Below, piece by piece: positions 7,725-15,096 of a stretch of DNA of 64,000 bases. Position numbers and translations under genes: made by a program. The notes under the pieces are model-generated. The model was not told the DNA's origin, did not search any database, and saw only the letters and a list, made by a program, of their open reading frames with translations. Positions within the stretch are counted from its first letter, which is position 1; each line of letters opens with the position of its first letter. Source of the DNA: Dorea_A amylophila (GTDB taxonomy: Bacteria > Bacillota > Clostridia > Lachnospirales > Lachnospiraceae); assembly GCF_025567265.1 (NCBI RefSeq), contig NZ_JAOQJW010000019.1, positions 16,553-80,552 of the forward strand, given 5' to 3'.

Positions 7725-8921
7725 TCACTTAATCTCTTGTCCGCATTCCGGACAGAACACCATGGTTTTGTCTATTTTAGCTCCACATTTTGAACAATTT
7801 ACTTTTTCTGGCATATCTTGTTTTTCAAGCACTACACTACCACAATTAGGGCAAAATTTAATTTCTTCATTCAATTCATAACCACATTGACTACATACTA
7901 TTTTTTCCTGTATTGTCTCTTCCTTCTTCTCCACAACAGGTGTTCCACATACCGGACAAAATCGTGTTCCTTCTTCTAGTTCATACCCACATTCTTTACA
8001 TTTCAAGACTTCTTCTTTCTCTTCTTCTACTTTCTTTCCACAATTCGGACAAAACTGCGTTCCTTCTTCTAGTTCATACCCACATTCTTTACATCTCAAG
8101 ACTTCTTCTTTCTCTTCTTCTACTTTCTTTCCACAATTCGGGCAAAACTGCATTCCTTCTTCTAGTTCATACCCACATTCTTTACATCTCAAGACTTCTT
8201 CTTTCTCTTCTTCTACTTTCTTTCCACAATTCGGACAAAACTGCGTTCCTTCTTCTAATTCATACCCACACTCTTTACATATTAATTTTATCAATTCACA
8301 TCCGTTCTCATCACACCTTTGTTCTTTTTTCTCTGGTATCTTTTTCCCACATATCATGCAAAATATGCCCCCTTTTTCTAAGGTTGCTCCGCAGCTTGGA
8401 CATATCGCCACCTCTTCGCTTTGGTTCATTGACATGTCCTTCGACTTTTCTTCTTTAAAATTATTAATCACCTTTGGCAATATATTAGCCGGTAATTTTG
8501 TTATAAAACTTTCGTATGCCATAAATTCATAATTGTCAATATTGGTATGAATATATACATCTACCGGATATAATAATTTTGAAATATTTTGACTTTTTTC
8601 AAGTGTAATATTACTAATATCAGTTATAGGTATGGCAATTGTTTTATCCAGTGCCGTAATTAAATTTAAACTTAATCTTCCTCGTCTTATAAAAAATACA
8701 TTTCGATCAGTTATTACCAAATAACTTCTTAACCCATTTTTTCGTGCACCATTAGAAAATACTCTTCCTATATTTTTTTCAAATATTTCCACAAATCCTT
8801 GCACTGTCTCATCTTCTGTTAGTAGTTCCTGTAAATCTTTTGCAATTTCCTTCCCACCTAAAGTAAAAAAAGAAGGATTATCTACACTCTTTAACTGTTT
8901 CAATATTGTTCCTTTATCCAT
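7725..8921 (-). CDS. Poly-zinc-ribbon protein with PH-like N-domain
   Basis: 398 residues. Residues about 35-155 form a domain resembling bacterial PH-like (bPH) folds (SYLVITDRNVFFIRRGRLSL). The rest is a string of seven CxxC...CxxC zinc ribbons beginning near residues 174, 215, 246, 277, 308, 343 and 374. Four share a 31-residue repeat built on CKECGYELEEGTQFCPNCGK, with acidic linkers (VEEEKEEVL); three are almost identical at DNA level. No membrane helix or signal peptide is seen. PH-like plus ribbon chains suggest a membrane-surface scaffold or sensor; function is inference only. It is expressed from cassette copy 2 and divergently placed from the XRE regulator. Confidence 0.85.
   Translation of the reverse strand: MDKGTILKQLKSVDNPSFFTLGGKEIAKDLQELLTEDETVQGFVEIFEKNIGRVFSNGARKNGLRSYLVITDRNVFFIRRGRLSLNLITALDKTIAIPITDISNITLEKSQNISKLLYPVDVYIHTNIDNYEFMAYESFITKLPANILPKVINNFKEEKSKDMSMNQSEEVAICPSCGATLEKGGIFCMICGKKIPEKKEQRCDENGCELIKLICKECGYELEEGTQFCPNCGKKVEEEKEEVLRCKECGYELEEGMQFCPNCGKKVEEEKEEVLRCKECGYELEEGTQFCPNCGKKVEEEKEEVLKCKECGYELEEGTRFCPVCGTPVVEKKEETIQEKIVCSQCGYELNEEIKFCPNCGSVVLEKQDMPEKVNCSKCGAKIDKTMVFCPECGQEIK
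7969..8280. repeat. 93-bp tandem repeats inside zinc-ribbon gene
   Basis: Three nearly identical 93-bp units plus a diverged fourth, each encoding one 31-residue zinc ribbon plus acidic linker. The low divergence between units suggests recent expansion or homogenisation and makes copy-number change by slippage or recombination likely. Confidence 0.9.
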
Positions 8922-8991
8922 TTTTCTACCTCATTCCTTCTATACATCTATAAACTCAATTTCTTTTTTACATTTTTATTTTCTCGTTAAA

Positions 8992-9046
8992 ATTATACGA
9001 CAATAAATATTATTTTACAACGTTTTATCGAATATTATTAACGATA
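8992..9046 (-). promoter_or_regulatory. Promoter with TATCG-N11-CGATA operator (copy 2)
   Basis: Minus-strand -10 TATAAT (8992-8997), 17-bp spacer, -35 TTGTAA (9015-9020), and the operator TATCG-N11-CGATA at 9026-9046, identical over at least 26 bp to copy 1. It lies in the intergenic space shared with the divergent XRE gene, so a regulator bound here could control both directions. Confidence 0.85.
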
Positions 9047-9070
9047 TATTTATAGATTGGCGGTGAAATA

Positions 9071-9376
9071 TTGTTTAAGGTTTTAGAGCGTATCACATAC
9101 TACAGAACCCAAAAAGGATGGACGGAATATCAACTTGCGGAAGAGTCCGGTTTAACCCAATCAACGATTTCCTCATGGTACCGTAAGAACATGGTCCCTT
9201 CTATTCCTTCATTAGAGAAAATATGTACAGCTTTTGGCATTACCTTATCCCAATTTTTTTCTACAGAAGAAACTTCATTTTCCCTTACACCACTTCAAAA
9301 AGATCTATTAGAAGCATCCGGACATCTTACAGAACCACAGCAACAAGCTTTAATAGAATTTTTTAAGCTTCTTTAA
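9071..9376 (+). CDS. XRE/Cro-type HTH transcriptional regulator
   Basis: 101 residues. An N-terminal helix-turn-helix (LERITYYRTQKGWTEYQLAE, then ESGLTQSTISSWYRK) of the XRE family covers about residues 4-60, followed by a short C-terminal helical region (LTEPQQQALIEFFKLL) likely for dimerisation. The start is a TTG at 9071; no ATG is available in this frame, and GGCGGTG five bases upstream serves as RBS. Divergent from the poly-zinc-ribbon gene, with the inverted-repeat operator between them, so autoregulation and control of both zinc-ribbon units is the natural hypothesis. Ends at a strong bidirectional terminator. Confidence 0.9.
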   Translation: MFKVLERITYYRTQKGWTEYQLAEESGLTQSTISSWYRKNMVPSIPSLEKICTAFGITLSQFFSTEETSFSLTPLQKDLLEASGHLTEPQQQALIEFFKLL

Positions 9377-9381
9377 AAGAC

Positions 9382-9412
9382 AGAAGAGTTGCCAGCAATA
9401 GGCAACTCTTCT
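9382..9412. terminator. Bidirectional terminator
   Basis: Perfect 12-bp stem AGAAGAGTTGCC / GGCAACTCTTCT with a 7-base loop; T-rich on both sides. It separates the plus-strand XRE gene from the minus-strand viroplasmin-like gene. Confidence 0.85.
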
Positions 9413-9429
9413 AATATATCCTCATTTTT

Positions 9430-9732
9430 TCAATTATGATTAAGATTTATCGTAAATGGCTTTACAAACATCTTCTCCCTATATTCTTCATATGACACAT
9501 CACGCTTTGTATAAAAGACATTTACACTTGTAATATCTTCTATATAAAATCTGTCTTTCCGTCCATTCTGCAATTCATCAAATTTATCTTTTGCATATGC
9601 TTTTGCTTTATCAAAATCTTTCTCTCCCTTTACCTTATACTGTGGTGTATGCCTTCTGGCACTCTTAGCCTGATTCCAATTAGTGTATACTCCGTAACCT
9701 CTTGTACCTGCAACGCCATAATATTTTCTCAT
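9430..9732 (-). CDS. Viroplasmin-domain (RNase H1 N-terminal-like) protein
   Basis: 100 residues from ATG 9732, chosen because AAGGAGG lies eight bases upstream; an earlier in-frame ATG (9756) has no RBS. The N-terminal part MRKYYGVAGTRGYGVYTNW, then the PQYKVKGEKDFDKAKAYAKD segment, fits the caulimovirus viroplasmin / RNase H1 N-terminal nucleic-acid-binding fold (aromatic YYxV, GxYxxW, then a K-rich strand and helix). There is no RNase H catalytic domain. It is a paralogue of the next gene. A hybrid-binding or dsRNA-binding role is inferred from the fold, not shown. Confidence 0.75.
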   Translation of the reverse strand: MRKYYGVAGTRGYGVYTNWNQAKSARRHTPQYKVKGEKDFDKAKAYAKDKFDELQNGRKDRFYIEDITSVNVFYTKRDVSYEEYREKMFVKPFTINLNHN

Positions 9733-9831
9733 GATTGTGATCCTCCTTATATTCATTCTTTATTCGTATGTATTGTTATCTGTTATTTTTTATTCTTAAT
9801 TAACGTTATGCTATTGTCATCATAAGCTGAT

Positions 9832-10155
9832 TCAATGATTCCAGAGTGTAAACGGTCTTATCCTTATTCCCATCTGTTCCGCAACTTCTCTTTTCATCAT
9901 TCTCCGATAAAAATAATCCAACCTTTCGATTTCTTCTACATAACACGAACTCTCAACACCGTGTAACTTTCTATATTCATCTTCCGCATATGCTTTCGCC
10001 TCTTCAAAAGTTTTAAACTTCTTCTTTTTATTGTCACTATAACCGTCACATTCTTCCCTTGCTCTATCCCATGAAGTAAATACTCCATATCCATCCCACC
10101 TTACTACTGCATAATACCAGACTCCGTCCGTATGCTTTTTCACATTCTTCTTCAT
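9832..10155 (-). CDS. Viroplasmin-domain protein, paralogue
   Basis: 107 residues, ATG 10155 with RBS AAAGGAG. WYYAVVRWDGYGVFTSWDRA followed by KKKKFKTFEEAKAYAEDEYR is a clear viroplasmin-type motif (GVFTSWdra...KFKTFEEAkaY), normally found at the N-terminus of RNase H1. The C-terminal 40 residues (VEEIERLDYFYRRMMKREVA) parallel those of the downstream paralogue (VEDITSVNVFYTKRDVSYEE-like), pointing to an ancient tandem duplication. No catalytic domain. Function unknown; the fold suggests nucleic-acid binding. Confidence 0.8.
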   Translation of the reverse strand: MKKNVKKHTDGVWYYAVVRWDGYGVFTSWDRAREECDGYSDNKKKKFKTFEEAKAYAEDEYRKLHGVESSCYVEEIERLDYFYRRMMKREVAEQMGIRIRPFTLWNH

Positions 10156-10243
10156 AAATATAATCTCCTTTCATAATTCGATTTTATTCTCATGTAACAT
10201 CAACTGTTATTTCTTACCATTAACTAACATCCATATGTTACCT

Positions 10244-10354
10244 GCAGGCTAACCAATACAGATTTTTACGGGACAAAAACACTTTCCCGAGATAACCATA
10301 CGGTCATCTCGGTTGGTGTCTATAATCCTGTAAATCTCTGTTATGGTTACCTGC
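10244..10354. other. Large palindrome; candidate oriT or plasmid origin hairpin
   Basis: Imperfect outer arms of about 28 bp (GCAGG..TAACC..ACAGA..TTTAC..GGA at 10244-10272 and its complement at 10326-10354) enclose a second stem CCGAGAT-ACC / GGT-ATCTCGG at 10287-10312 and a GGGA...TCCC pair. It lies about 300 bp upstream of the mobC-like and relaxase genes, where oriT or single-strand origins are usually placed. No known nick-site consensus was recognised, so the role is inference. Confidence 0.55.
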
Positions 10355-10652
10355 CACAAATATTGCCATTTTCCTTATATAACTGTCTTCATCCACTCTA
10401 TAAAAGCCTTCTATTATCAATCTCTACTGCTCTTCTTATTATTCCCTTTACATTCATCTCTCTTCTATCTGTCTGTATATCCCTTATCTTCTATTCCTAG
10501 TGTAGTGTGCGTAGCATCTATACCTATACTTTCCAAAATATACATATCTATATACTCTATTATATATATGTTACCGACTTTTACTTTTATTTAAGAACAA
10601 AAAACGTCTATACATACTAATAATGAAATTCTAATGAAAGGAAGTAACTACA
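10355..10652. other. Intergenic region upstream of mob genes
   Basis: AT-rich, pyrimidine-rich plus strand with no convincing gene. An 83-codon open frame exists but lacks an RBS and has biased Leu/Ser/Tyr composition typical of non-coding sequence. The segment just before 10653 carries RBS AAAGGAAG for the MobC-like gene. Confidence 0.5.
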
Positions 10653-10937
10653 ATGTCAAAAAGAACAAAGCATTCAAAAACAGTTAAAATACGTTTTACC
10701 AATCCAGAGTATCAAGCCGTTAAAATTACAGCGTACAAAAAAGGTTATTCTGTACCAGAATTATTACGAGTTCTTTGTACTATTGCCGGTGCCGAATCAG
10801 ATCCACTGCTCAATCCTGGAACCATTAAAATAATTCAAAATCACACACTCTGTCAAATATGGAATTACATTCAATTCTGGGAGATTCCAGAAGATGTGAA
10901 ACAAGAAATCAGAAGGGAGATTACACGCTATGTCTAA
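10653..10937 (+). CDS. MobC-like relaxosome accessory protein
   Basis: 94 residues, basic N-terminus (MSKRTKHSKTVKIRFTNPEY) followed by a ribbon-helix-helix-like segment (KITAYKKGYSVPELLRVL) typical of MobC/MbeC-type proteins that help a relaxase melt oriT. RBS AAAGGAAG precedes ATG 10653. It overlaps the relaxase start by 8 bp, the arrangement expected for a mobC-mobA pair. It is placed downstream of the large palindrome at 10244-10354. Family assignment is by motif pattern and position; sequence identity was not searched. Confidence 0.7.
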   Translation: MSKRTKHSKTVKIRFTNPEYQAVKITAYKKGYSVPELLRVLCTIAGAESDPLLNPGTIKIIQNHTLCQIWNYIQFWEIPEDVKQEIRREITRYV

Positions 10938-11442
10938 TATATTAATAAAAATCGTCAATGATGACTATACCAACGACAGTTCTATAGCAAATATGATCAA
11001 TTACATTTATCGAACAAAAAACTGTAAAAGTAAACAAACCGAAGCTCTTCCTATTCATGCTTATGGAATACTTACTGTTCCGCCAACCTACGCAAGCCTG
11101 ATTAACGACTTTCAAGCTGTTTACATATCCGCCAATCCAGAAAACTCGTCCCGACATATTTGGCATGTGATCTTTTCATATAATCGTAGTAAGATAAGTA
11201 AAAAATTCCGCAATTGTATTGATGTCATTGCCGGATCGATCGGACTTGTTTATCCGACTTGCTATGCTTATCATTTTGACAGTAACCACATACACTGCCA
11301 TATGGTAATCTCAGCAACACCTTTTCTACCTGCACCTGAACCGCTGACAGGTATGAATCTTGCCAATTATATTACAATAAAAATGAATTCCAGTGGTTTT
11401 ACATTTGATATTAACGATGAAGGGGGATTTCTCAATGTTTGA
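10930..11442 (+). CDS. Mini-relaxase (MobA/VirD2-type), C-terminally short
   Basis: 170 residues, about half or less of normal MOBP relaxases. The catalytic fold is recognisable: INYIYRTKN near residues 23-31 with candidate nucleophile Tyr25 or Tyr27, SRHIWHVIFSYN at 74-85 and the metal-binding HFDSNHIHCHMVIS (His120, His122, His124). The C-terminal helicase/primase or accessory region is absent; the frame stops at 11440-11442, overlapping the next gene's start. It may be a minimal functional nickase, or a truncated relic. Together with MobC and the upstream palindrome it marks a mobilisable element. Confidence 0.8.
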   Translation: MSNILIKIVNDDYTNDSSIANMINYIYRTKNCKSKQTEALPIHAYGILTVPPTYASLINDFQAVYISANPENSSRHIWHVIFSYNRSKISKKFRNCIDVIAGSIGLVYPTCYAYHFDSNHIHCHMVISATPFLPAPEPLTGMNLANYITIKMNSSGFTFDINDEGGFLNV

Positions 11443-11611
11443 AAATTTTGATGATATTTTGAATGTAGATGATGTAACAAAAGCTCTTAAGATTGGGACT
11501 TCACAAGCCTACAAATTAGTTCGCTCTGGAAAAATCCAGGCATTTAAAGAAGGGCGTGCATGGAAAATATCCAAACAGGCTCTGATCAATTATATTATGA
11601 ATCAACAATAA
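11435..11611 (+). CDS. Excisionase-type helix-turn-helix protein
   Basis: 58 residues from ATG 11435, chosen because AAGGGGGA lies upstream; its first codons overlap the relaxase stop by 8 bp (translational coupling). The sequence FDDILNVDDVTKALKIGTSQ, then AYKLVRSGKIQAFKEGRAWK, is a MerR-like winged HTH of the excisionase (excise/HTH_17) family, used for recombination directionality or as small regulators. No integrase gene is present in the window. A terminator follows. Confidence 0.85.
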   Translation: MFENFDDILNVDDVTKALKIGTSQAYKLVRSGKIQAFKEGRAWKISKQALINYIMNQQ

Positions 11612-11618
11612 AACAACT

Positions 11619-11656
11619 CAAAAGAGCATCCCCTCTCAAAAGGTGATGCCCTTTTC
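11619..11656 (+). terminator. Terminator after excisionase-like gene
   Basis: Stem AAAGAGCATCCC / GGTGATGCCCTTTT with an AT-containing loop, ending in TTTTCCTTT on the plus strand. Confidence 0.75.
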
Positions 11657-11683
11657 CTTTAATTTGTCAAAATCTTCTTCCGA

Positions 11684-12061
11684 TTATTCATCAAAATCCA
11701 GTTGCAATATATTGTGCTCATGCAACCAATCTTTCATTGCATCCAAACGCAAATCAAGAAGATACTCGTAAAACGCTTGATTACTGCCTGATTCACGTAA
11801 GTATTGCCAACGCTTGCGATAATCTGGAATATCAATATTGTATTCCTCTATAAACCATCGTAATCCTTTCTCCTTGGAGCACAACTCCATATCATACGGG
11901 AAAATCCATACTTTACCTTCCTCTTGTTGGCTTAAAGCCTCAAGATTCTCAAGTGAACTACATTTTCCGGTTTCCCTATCGTAGCACTTAACTTCCTCTG
12001 CACCAACGAGATTCACGATTCTTGACAAATCTTCTCTTTTCATTGTTTCTTCTTTTGTCAT
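11684..12061 (-). CDS. Hypothetical protein, 125 aa
   Basis: An acidic, soluble protein (MTKEETMKREDLSRIVNLVG...) with RBS TAGGAGG before ATG 12061 and a plausible upstream promoter (TTGTCA-17-TATCCT around 12165-12200 on the minus strand). Trp, Tyr and Glu-rich helices in the C-terminal half (YRKRWQYLRESGSNQAFYEY). The frame, RBS and composition argue for a real gene. I recognise no family. It converges on the mobilisation genes, and is the last gene before the metA side of the chromosome. Confidence 0.7.
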   Translation of the reverse strand: MTKEETMKREDLSRIVNLVGAEEVKCYDRETGKCSSLENLEALSQQEEGKVWIFPYDMELCSKEKGLRWFIEEYNIDIPDYRKRWQYLRESGSNQAFYEYLLDLRLDAMKDWLHEHNILQLDFDE

Positions 12062-12624
12062 TTTCTTTTCCTCCTAGTTTAAATTTGGAGGATGCAAAAA
12101 ACAATTGACATTTATTTTCTTTGAATAGTTAATTTTTTGATTCGGTTTTTTTCATCCCCGATACTATGAGGATATCACTTTTCCTATTGTTTGACAACCT
12201 TTTTTACTTTATATTTCTATCTTCGTCACTTTGAAAAATTCAAAAACAAAATATTATTTTCTTATTTTTCTTCTTTTATCTCTTTGTGCATTTTCACAAC
12301 ATATCAACACCTCTCTACGTTCATCCGATACATTGCATAGCATCTGGATAGCAAGACTATCCCATTTATGAAATTCAATTTTCTACTTACTCGCAAGTGT
12401 TTCATCGTCTATATAACAAAGAAACATTACATAACAACTGACTTTCAGTTATATAGCAATGCTCCCTTGTTAAAAATTGAAAAATAACTATTAAATTTTG
12501 TCTCCACGAAATTTCCGATTGTCTCCACATTGTCTCCATTTGAATGTGAAAATACATCAAAAAAGACGAACTTATGATACATTAGCATCAATTTTAATTT
12601 TCCTTACAATCCCCTGAAAACGCC
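12062..12624. other. Non-coding gap with TTGTCTCCA repeats
   Basis: A 560-bp AT-rich gap without a supported gene. It contains three direct copies of TTGTCTCCA at 12498-12506, 12519-12527 and 12530-12538, and a small hairpin (ACTGA-CTT-TCAGT near 12447). It marks the change from the AT-rich accessory region to core genes, so it may include an element end. Confidence 0.6.
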
Positions 12625-13557
12625 CTATTTCCAGGTAAAATCCGGTGTCCCTTCCAGGTCATACGGCGTAGCCTGATACACATAATAATTCAACCAATTC
12701 GTATACAGGTTATTCGCTGTCGCTCTCCATGTAAGCAGCGGTCCTTTCTCCGGATCATCATCCTGATAATAATTCTTCGGGAGTTCAATCGGAAGTCCCT
12801 TACTTTTGTCCCGTTTATACTCACCGTCCAATGTTATACGGTCATATTCCGGATGTCCCATCACAAAAATCTGGCGCCCATTCTGTGCCATGGCAAGGAA
12901 CAGACCTACTTCGTCAGATTCCGCCAGAACCGTAATCCTCTCATCCGCATGCACTTTATCCAGTGGTGTCTCTGTATGACGGGAATGTGGTGCCAGAAAT
13001 ACATCATCAAAGCCACGTACCAGCGGAATTTTCCGGTTCAGCACTTTATGCCAGAAGAGACCGAACGCCTTCTTATCTAATTGGACCTTGTCAATTCCGT
13101 AATGATAATACATGCCTGCCTGCGCTCCCCAGCAAAGATGCAGTGTAGATACTACATTCGTCTTGGTCCAGTCCATAATACGGGTCAGTTCATCCCAGTA
13201 ATCCACTTCTTCGAACGGCATCTGCTCTACCGGTGCTCCGGTAATGATAAATCCGTCAAATTTTTTATCCTTGATCTCATCAAATTTCTGATAGAATTTG
13301 TTCAGGTGACTCACTGAAGTGTTCTTCGACTGATGTGAAGCAACCGCAACAAATGTCACATCTACCTGAAGCGGTGTATTAGACAACGAACGTAATATCT
13401 GCAGTTCTGTCTCCTCTTTTAATGGCATCAGGTTTAGAAGTCCGATCTTGATCGGACGGATATCCTGATGCATTGCACGGTGTTCATCCATCACAAATAT
13501 ATTTTCACTCTCTAATATCTCCTTGACCGGGAGATCATTCTGCACTCTGATCGGCAT
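12625..13557 (-). CDS. metA: Homoserine O-acetyltransferase, MetA type
   Basis: 310 residues, the standard MetA length. It acylates homoserine in the first committed step of methionine synthesis. Catalytic Cys142 lies in HLCWGAQAG, and the His/Glu pair in MGHPEYD. Residue 111 is Glu (GAPVE), which in the MetA family is the determinant of acetyl-CoA rather than succinyl-CoA use, as known from Bacillus cereus versus E. coli; thus acetyltransferase activity is predicted in spite of the usual succinyltransferase label. It starts 3 bp after the stop of the AI-2E transporter gene, so the two form one transcript. No SAM riboswitch was seen directly upstream. Confidence 0.95.
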   Translation of the reverse strand: MPIRVQNDLPVKEILESENIFVMDEHRAMHQDIRPIKIGLLNLMPLKEETELQILRSLSNTPLQVDVTFVAVASHQSKNTSVSHLNKFYQKFDEIKDKKFDGFIITGAPVEQMPFEEVDYWDELTRIMDWTKTNVVSTLHLCWGAQAGMYYHYGIDKVQLDKKAFGLFWHKVLNRKIPLVRGFDDVFLAPHSRHTETPLDKVHADERITVLAESDEVGLFLAMAQNGRQIFVMGHPEYDRITLDGEYKRDKSKGLPIELPKNYYQDDDPEKGPLLTWRATANNLYTNWLNYYVYQATPYDLEGTPDFTWK

Positions 13558-13560
13558 AAT

Positions 13561-14904
13561 TTATTCCTCTTTTTCCTTTTTATTTTCTTCTGTCTTCTGT
13601 TCTTCATTCTCGGTCATATTATCTTTTTTCTGAAAATATGTCCCATCATTATCTACATAACTATCTCCGTTATAGCATTCTGACTCTGTCGGCAATTTCT
13701 TTTTCTCCAACTGATTATCCAGAAAAAGTTTTACAATATAATAAATGACTGCAAACGCCGGCACTCCGAATAACATTCCGAGAATTCCAAATAAGCCTCC
13801 TCCGAGAAGGATCGATACAATTACCCAGAATGCGGACAGCCCGGTAGAATTTCCAAGAATCTTCGGTCCCAGTATATTTCCGTCAAACTGCTGCAGCAAC
13901 AAGATGAAGATCAGGAAATAGACTCCTTTCATCGGATCTGCAAGTGCGATCAGAACCGCACTCGGAATTGCTCCGATATATGGTCCGAAGAACGGAATTA
14001 CATTCGTCATACCCACGATCACGCTGACAAGCATTGCATACGGCATATTCAAAAGTGATGTACCAATAAAGCACAGGATTCCGATAATGATAGAATCAAT
14101 GATCTTACCAATGATAAATCCCCCGAATATCTCATTTGTCTTTACTGCAATATGAATCAACAGGTTGGCACGTTCTGTCGGAAAGATCGCATATGTCGCT
14201 TTCTTACTCTGATTAATAAATGTCTCTTTGCCGAACAAAATATACACAGATACGATCACTCCGATTACTGCATGGAACAATTCCATAACCAGTGTATATA
14301 ATCCAACCGTCAGATGGGTCATCACTTCATTTACTTTGTTCAGAAGATCCGTACGCATCCAGTTCTGAAGGCTTGTAGATGCCTCGTTCATCGCATTCTT
14401 CAACATTGTCGTCATCGTCGAATCATCCAGTTGTATATGATTCATCTGCTTCACCAGCTGGTTGATCTGAGCCGGAAGCGTAAAGATCAGATTCCGGATA
14501 CTTGTGATCAGTTCCGGGATCAGCATATTGATAAGCGTTGTTACAATGGTGATCAGTACGACCAATGCCAGAATCACTCCTGCACATCTTGATACCGTCT
14601 TCGCTTTTTCTTTCTTCATATGTTTTTCCAGAACCGGCACCAGATATGCATCTACCGTTCTCACGATCGGATTCAACAGATATGCGATTCCGCATCCATA
14701 CAGCACCGGCTTCAGGATAGACAGTATCTTTAATACCGTATCTGAAATTGCTGTCACACGCAGCATTGCAAAATAGACTAGAATACATGCAACGATCACC
14801 AGGAAATATGTCATTCCGCGGTTGAACTGCTGCCTTAATTTGGATGGACCCTTTCTCCCAAAACTGGGACGGTCTTTATAATATGTATTTTCTTCTTTGC
14901 TCAT
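13561..14904 (-). CDS. AI-2E family transporter (YdiK/TqsA-like permease)
   Basis: 447 residues from ATG 14904 (RBS AGAGGAG); a longer frame upstream has no RBS. About eight membrane helices, with the family core GFIIGKIIDSIIIGILCFIG, then VGMTNVIPFFGPYIGAIPSA and LGPKILGNSTGLSAFWVIVS. The AI-2E family includes TqsA-type exporters and Na+/H+ antiporters, so substrate cannot be stated. The C-terminal tail is highly charged (TENEEQKTEENKKEKEE). Upstream of, and co-transcribed with, metA. Confidence 0.9.
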   Translation of the reverse strand: MSKEENTYYKDRPSFGRKGPSKLRQQFNRGMTYFLVIVACILVYFAMLRVTAISDTVLKILSILKPVLYGCGIAYLLNPIVRTVDAYLVPVLEKHMKKEKAKTVSRCAGVILALVVLITIVTTLINMLIPELITSIRNLIFTLPAQINQLVKQMNHIQLDDSTMTTMLKNAMNEASTSLQNWMRTDLLNKVNEVMTHLTVGLYTLVMELFHAVIGVIVSVYILFGKETFINQSKKATYAIFPTERANLLIHIAVKTNEIFGGFIIGKIIDSIIIGILCFIGTSLLNMPYAMLVSVIVGMTNVIPFFGPYIGAIPSAVLIALADPMKGVYFLIFILLLQQFDGNILGPKILGNSTGLSAFWVIVSILLGGGLFGILGMLFGVPAFAVIYYIVKLFLDNQLEKKKLPTESECYNGDSYVDNDGTYFQKKDNMTENEEQKTEENKKEKEE

Positions 14905-14977
14905 AAACTCCTCTTCTTTCCTGCCTGTTTCGCATATAAAATCATTATACCCTTGCCGTAAATTTACGTCAACCGAC

Positions 14978-15042
14978 AAAAAAGGATCAGAACAATTGTT
15001 TCTATAAAACTTTTATAAAAACTTATGTTCTGATCTTTTTTA
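14978..15042. terminator. Bidirectional terminator, long stem
   Basis: AAAAAAGGATCAGAACA pairs with TGTTCTGATCTTTTTT around an AT-rich loop that itself contains ATAAAA/TTTTAT. It ends the DUF1540 transcript on the minus strand. Confidence 0.8.
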
Positions 15043-15096
15043 TTTCTGCCCCGGCCGCTCTATCCGTTAAAGCCGGTATCCGGCATCTGTCTTATC

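Noticed and set aside
7913..8458. 181-codon plus-strand frame with repeated LLLVHTHILYISRLL
   Set aside because: It is the antisense shadow of the tandem zinc-ribbon repeats.
10343..10594. 83-codon plus-strand frame upstream of mobC
   Set aside because: No RBS, and Leu/Ser/Tyr/Pro bias is what a pyrimidine-rich non-coding stretch would give.
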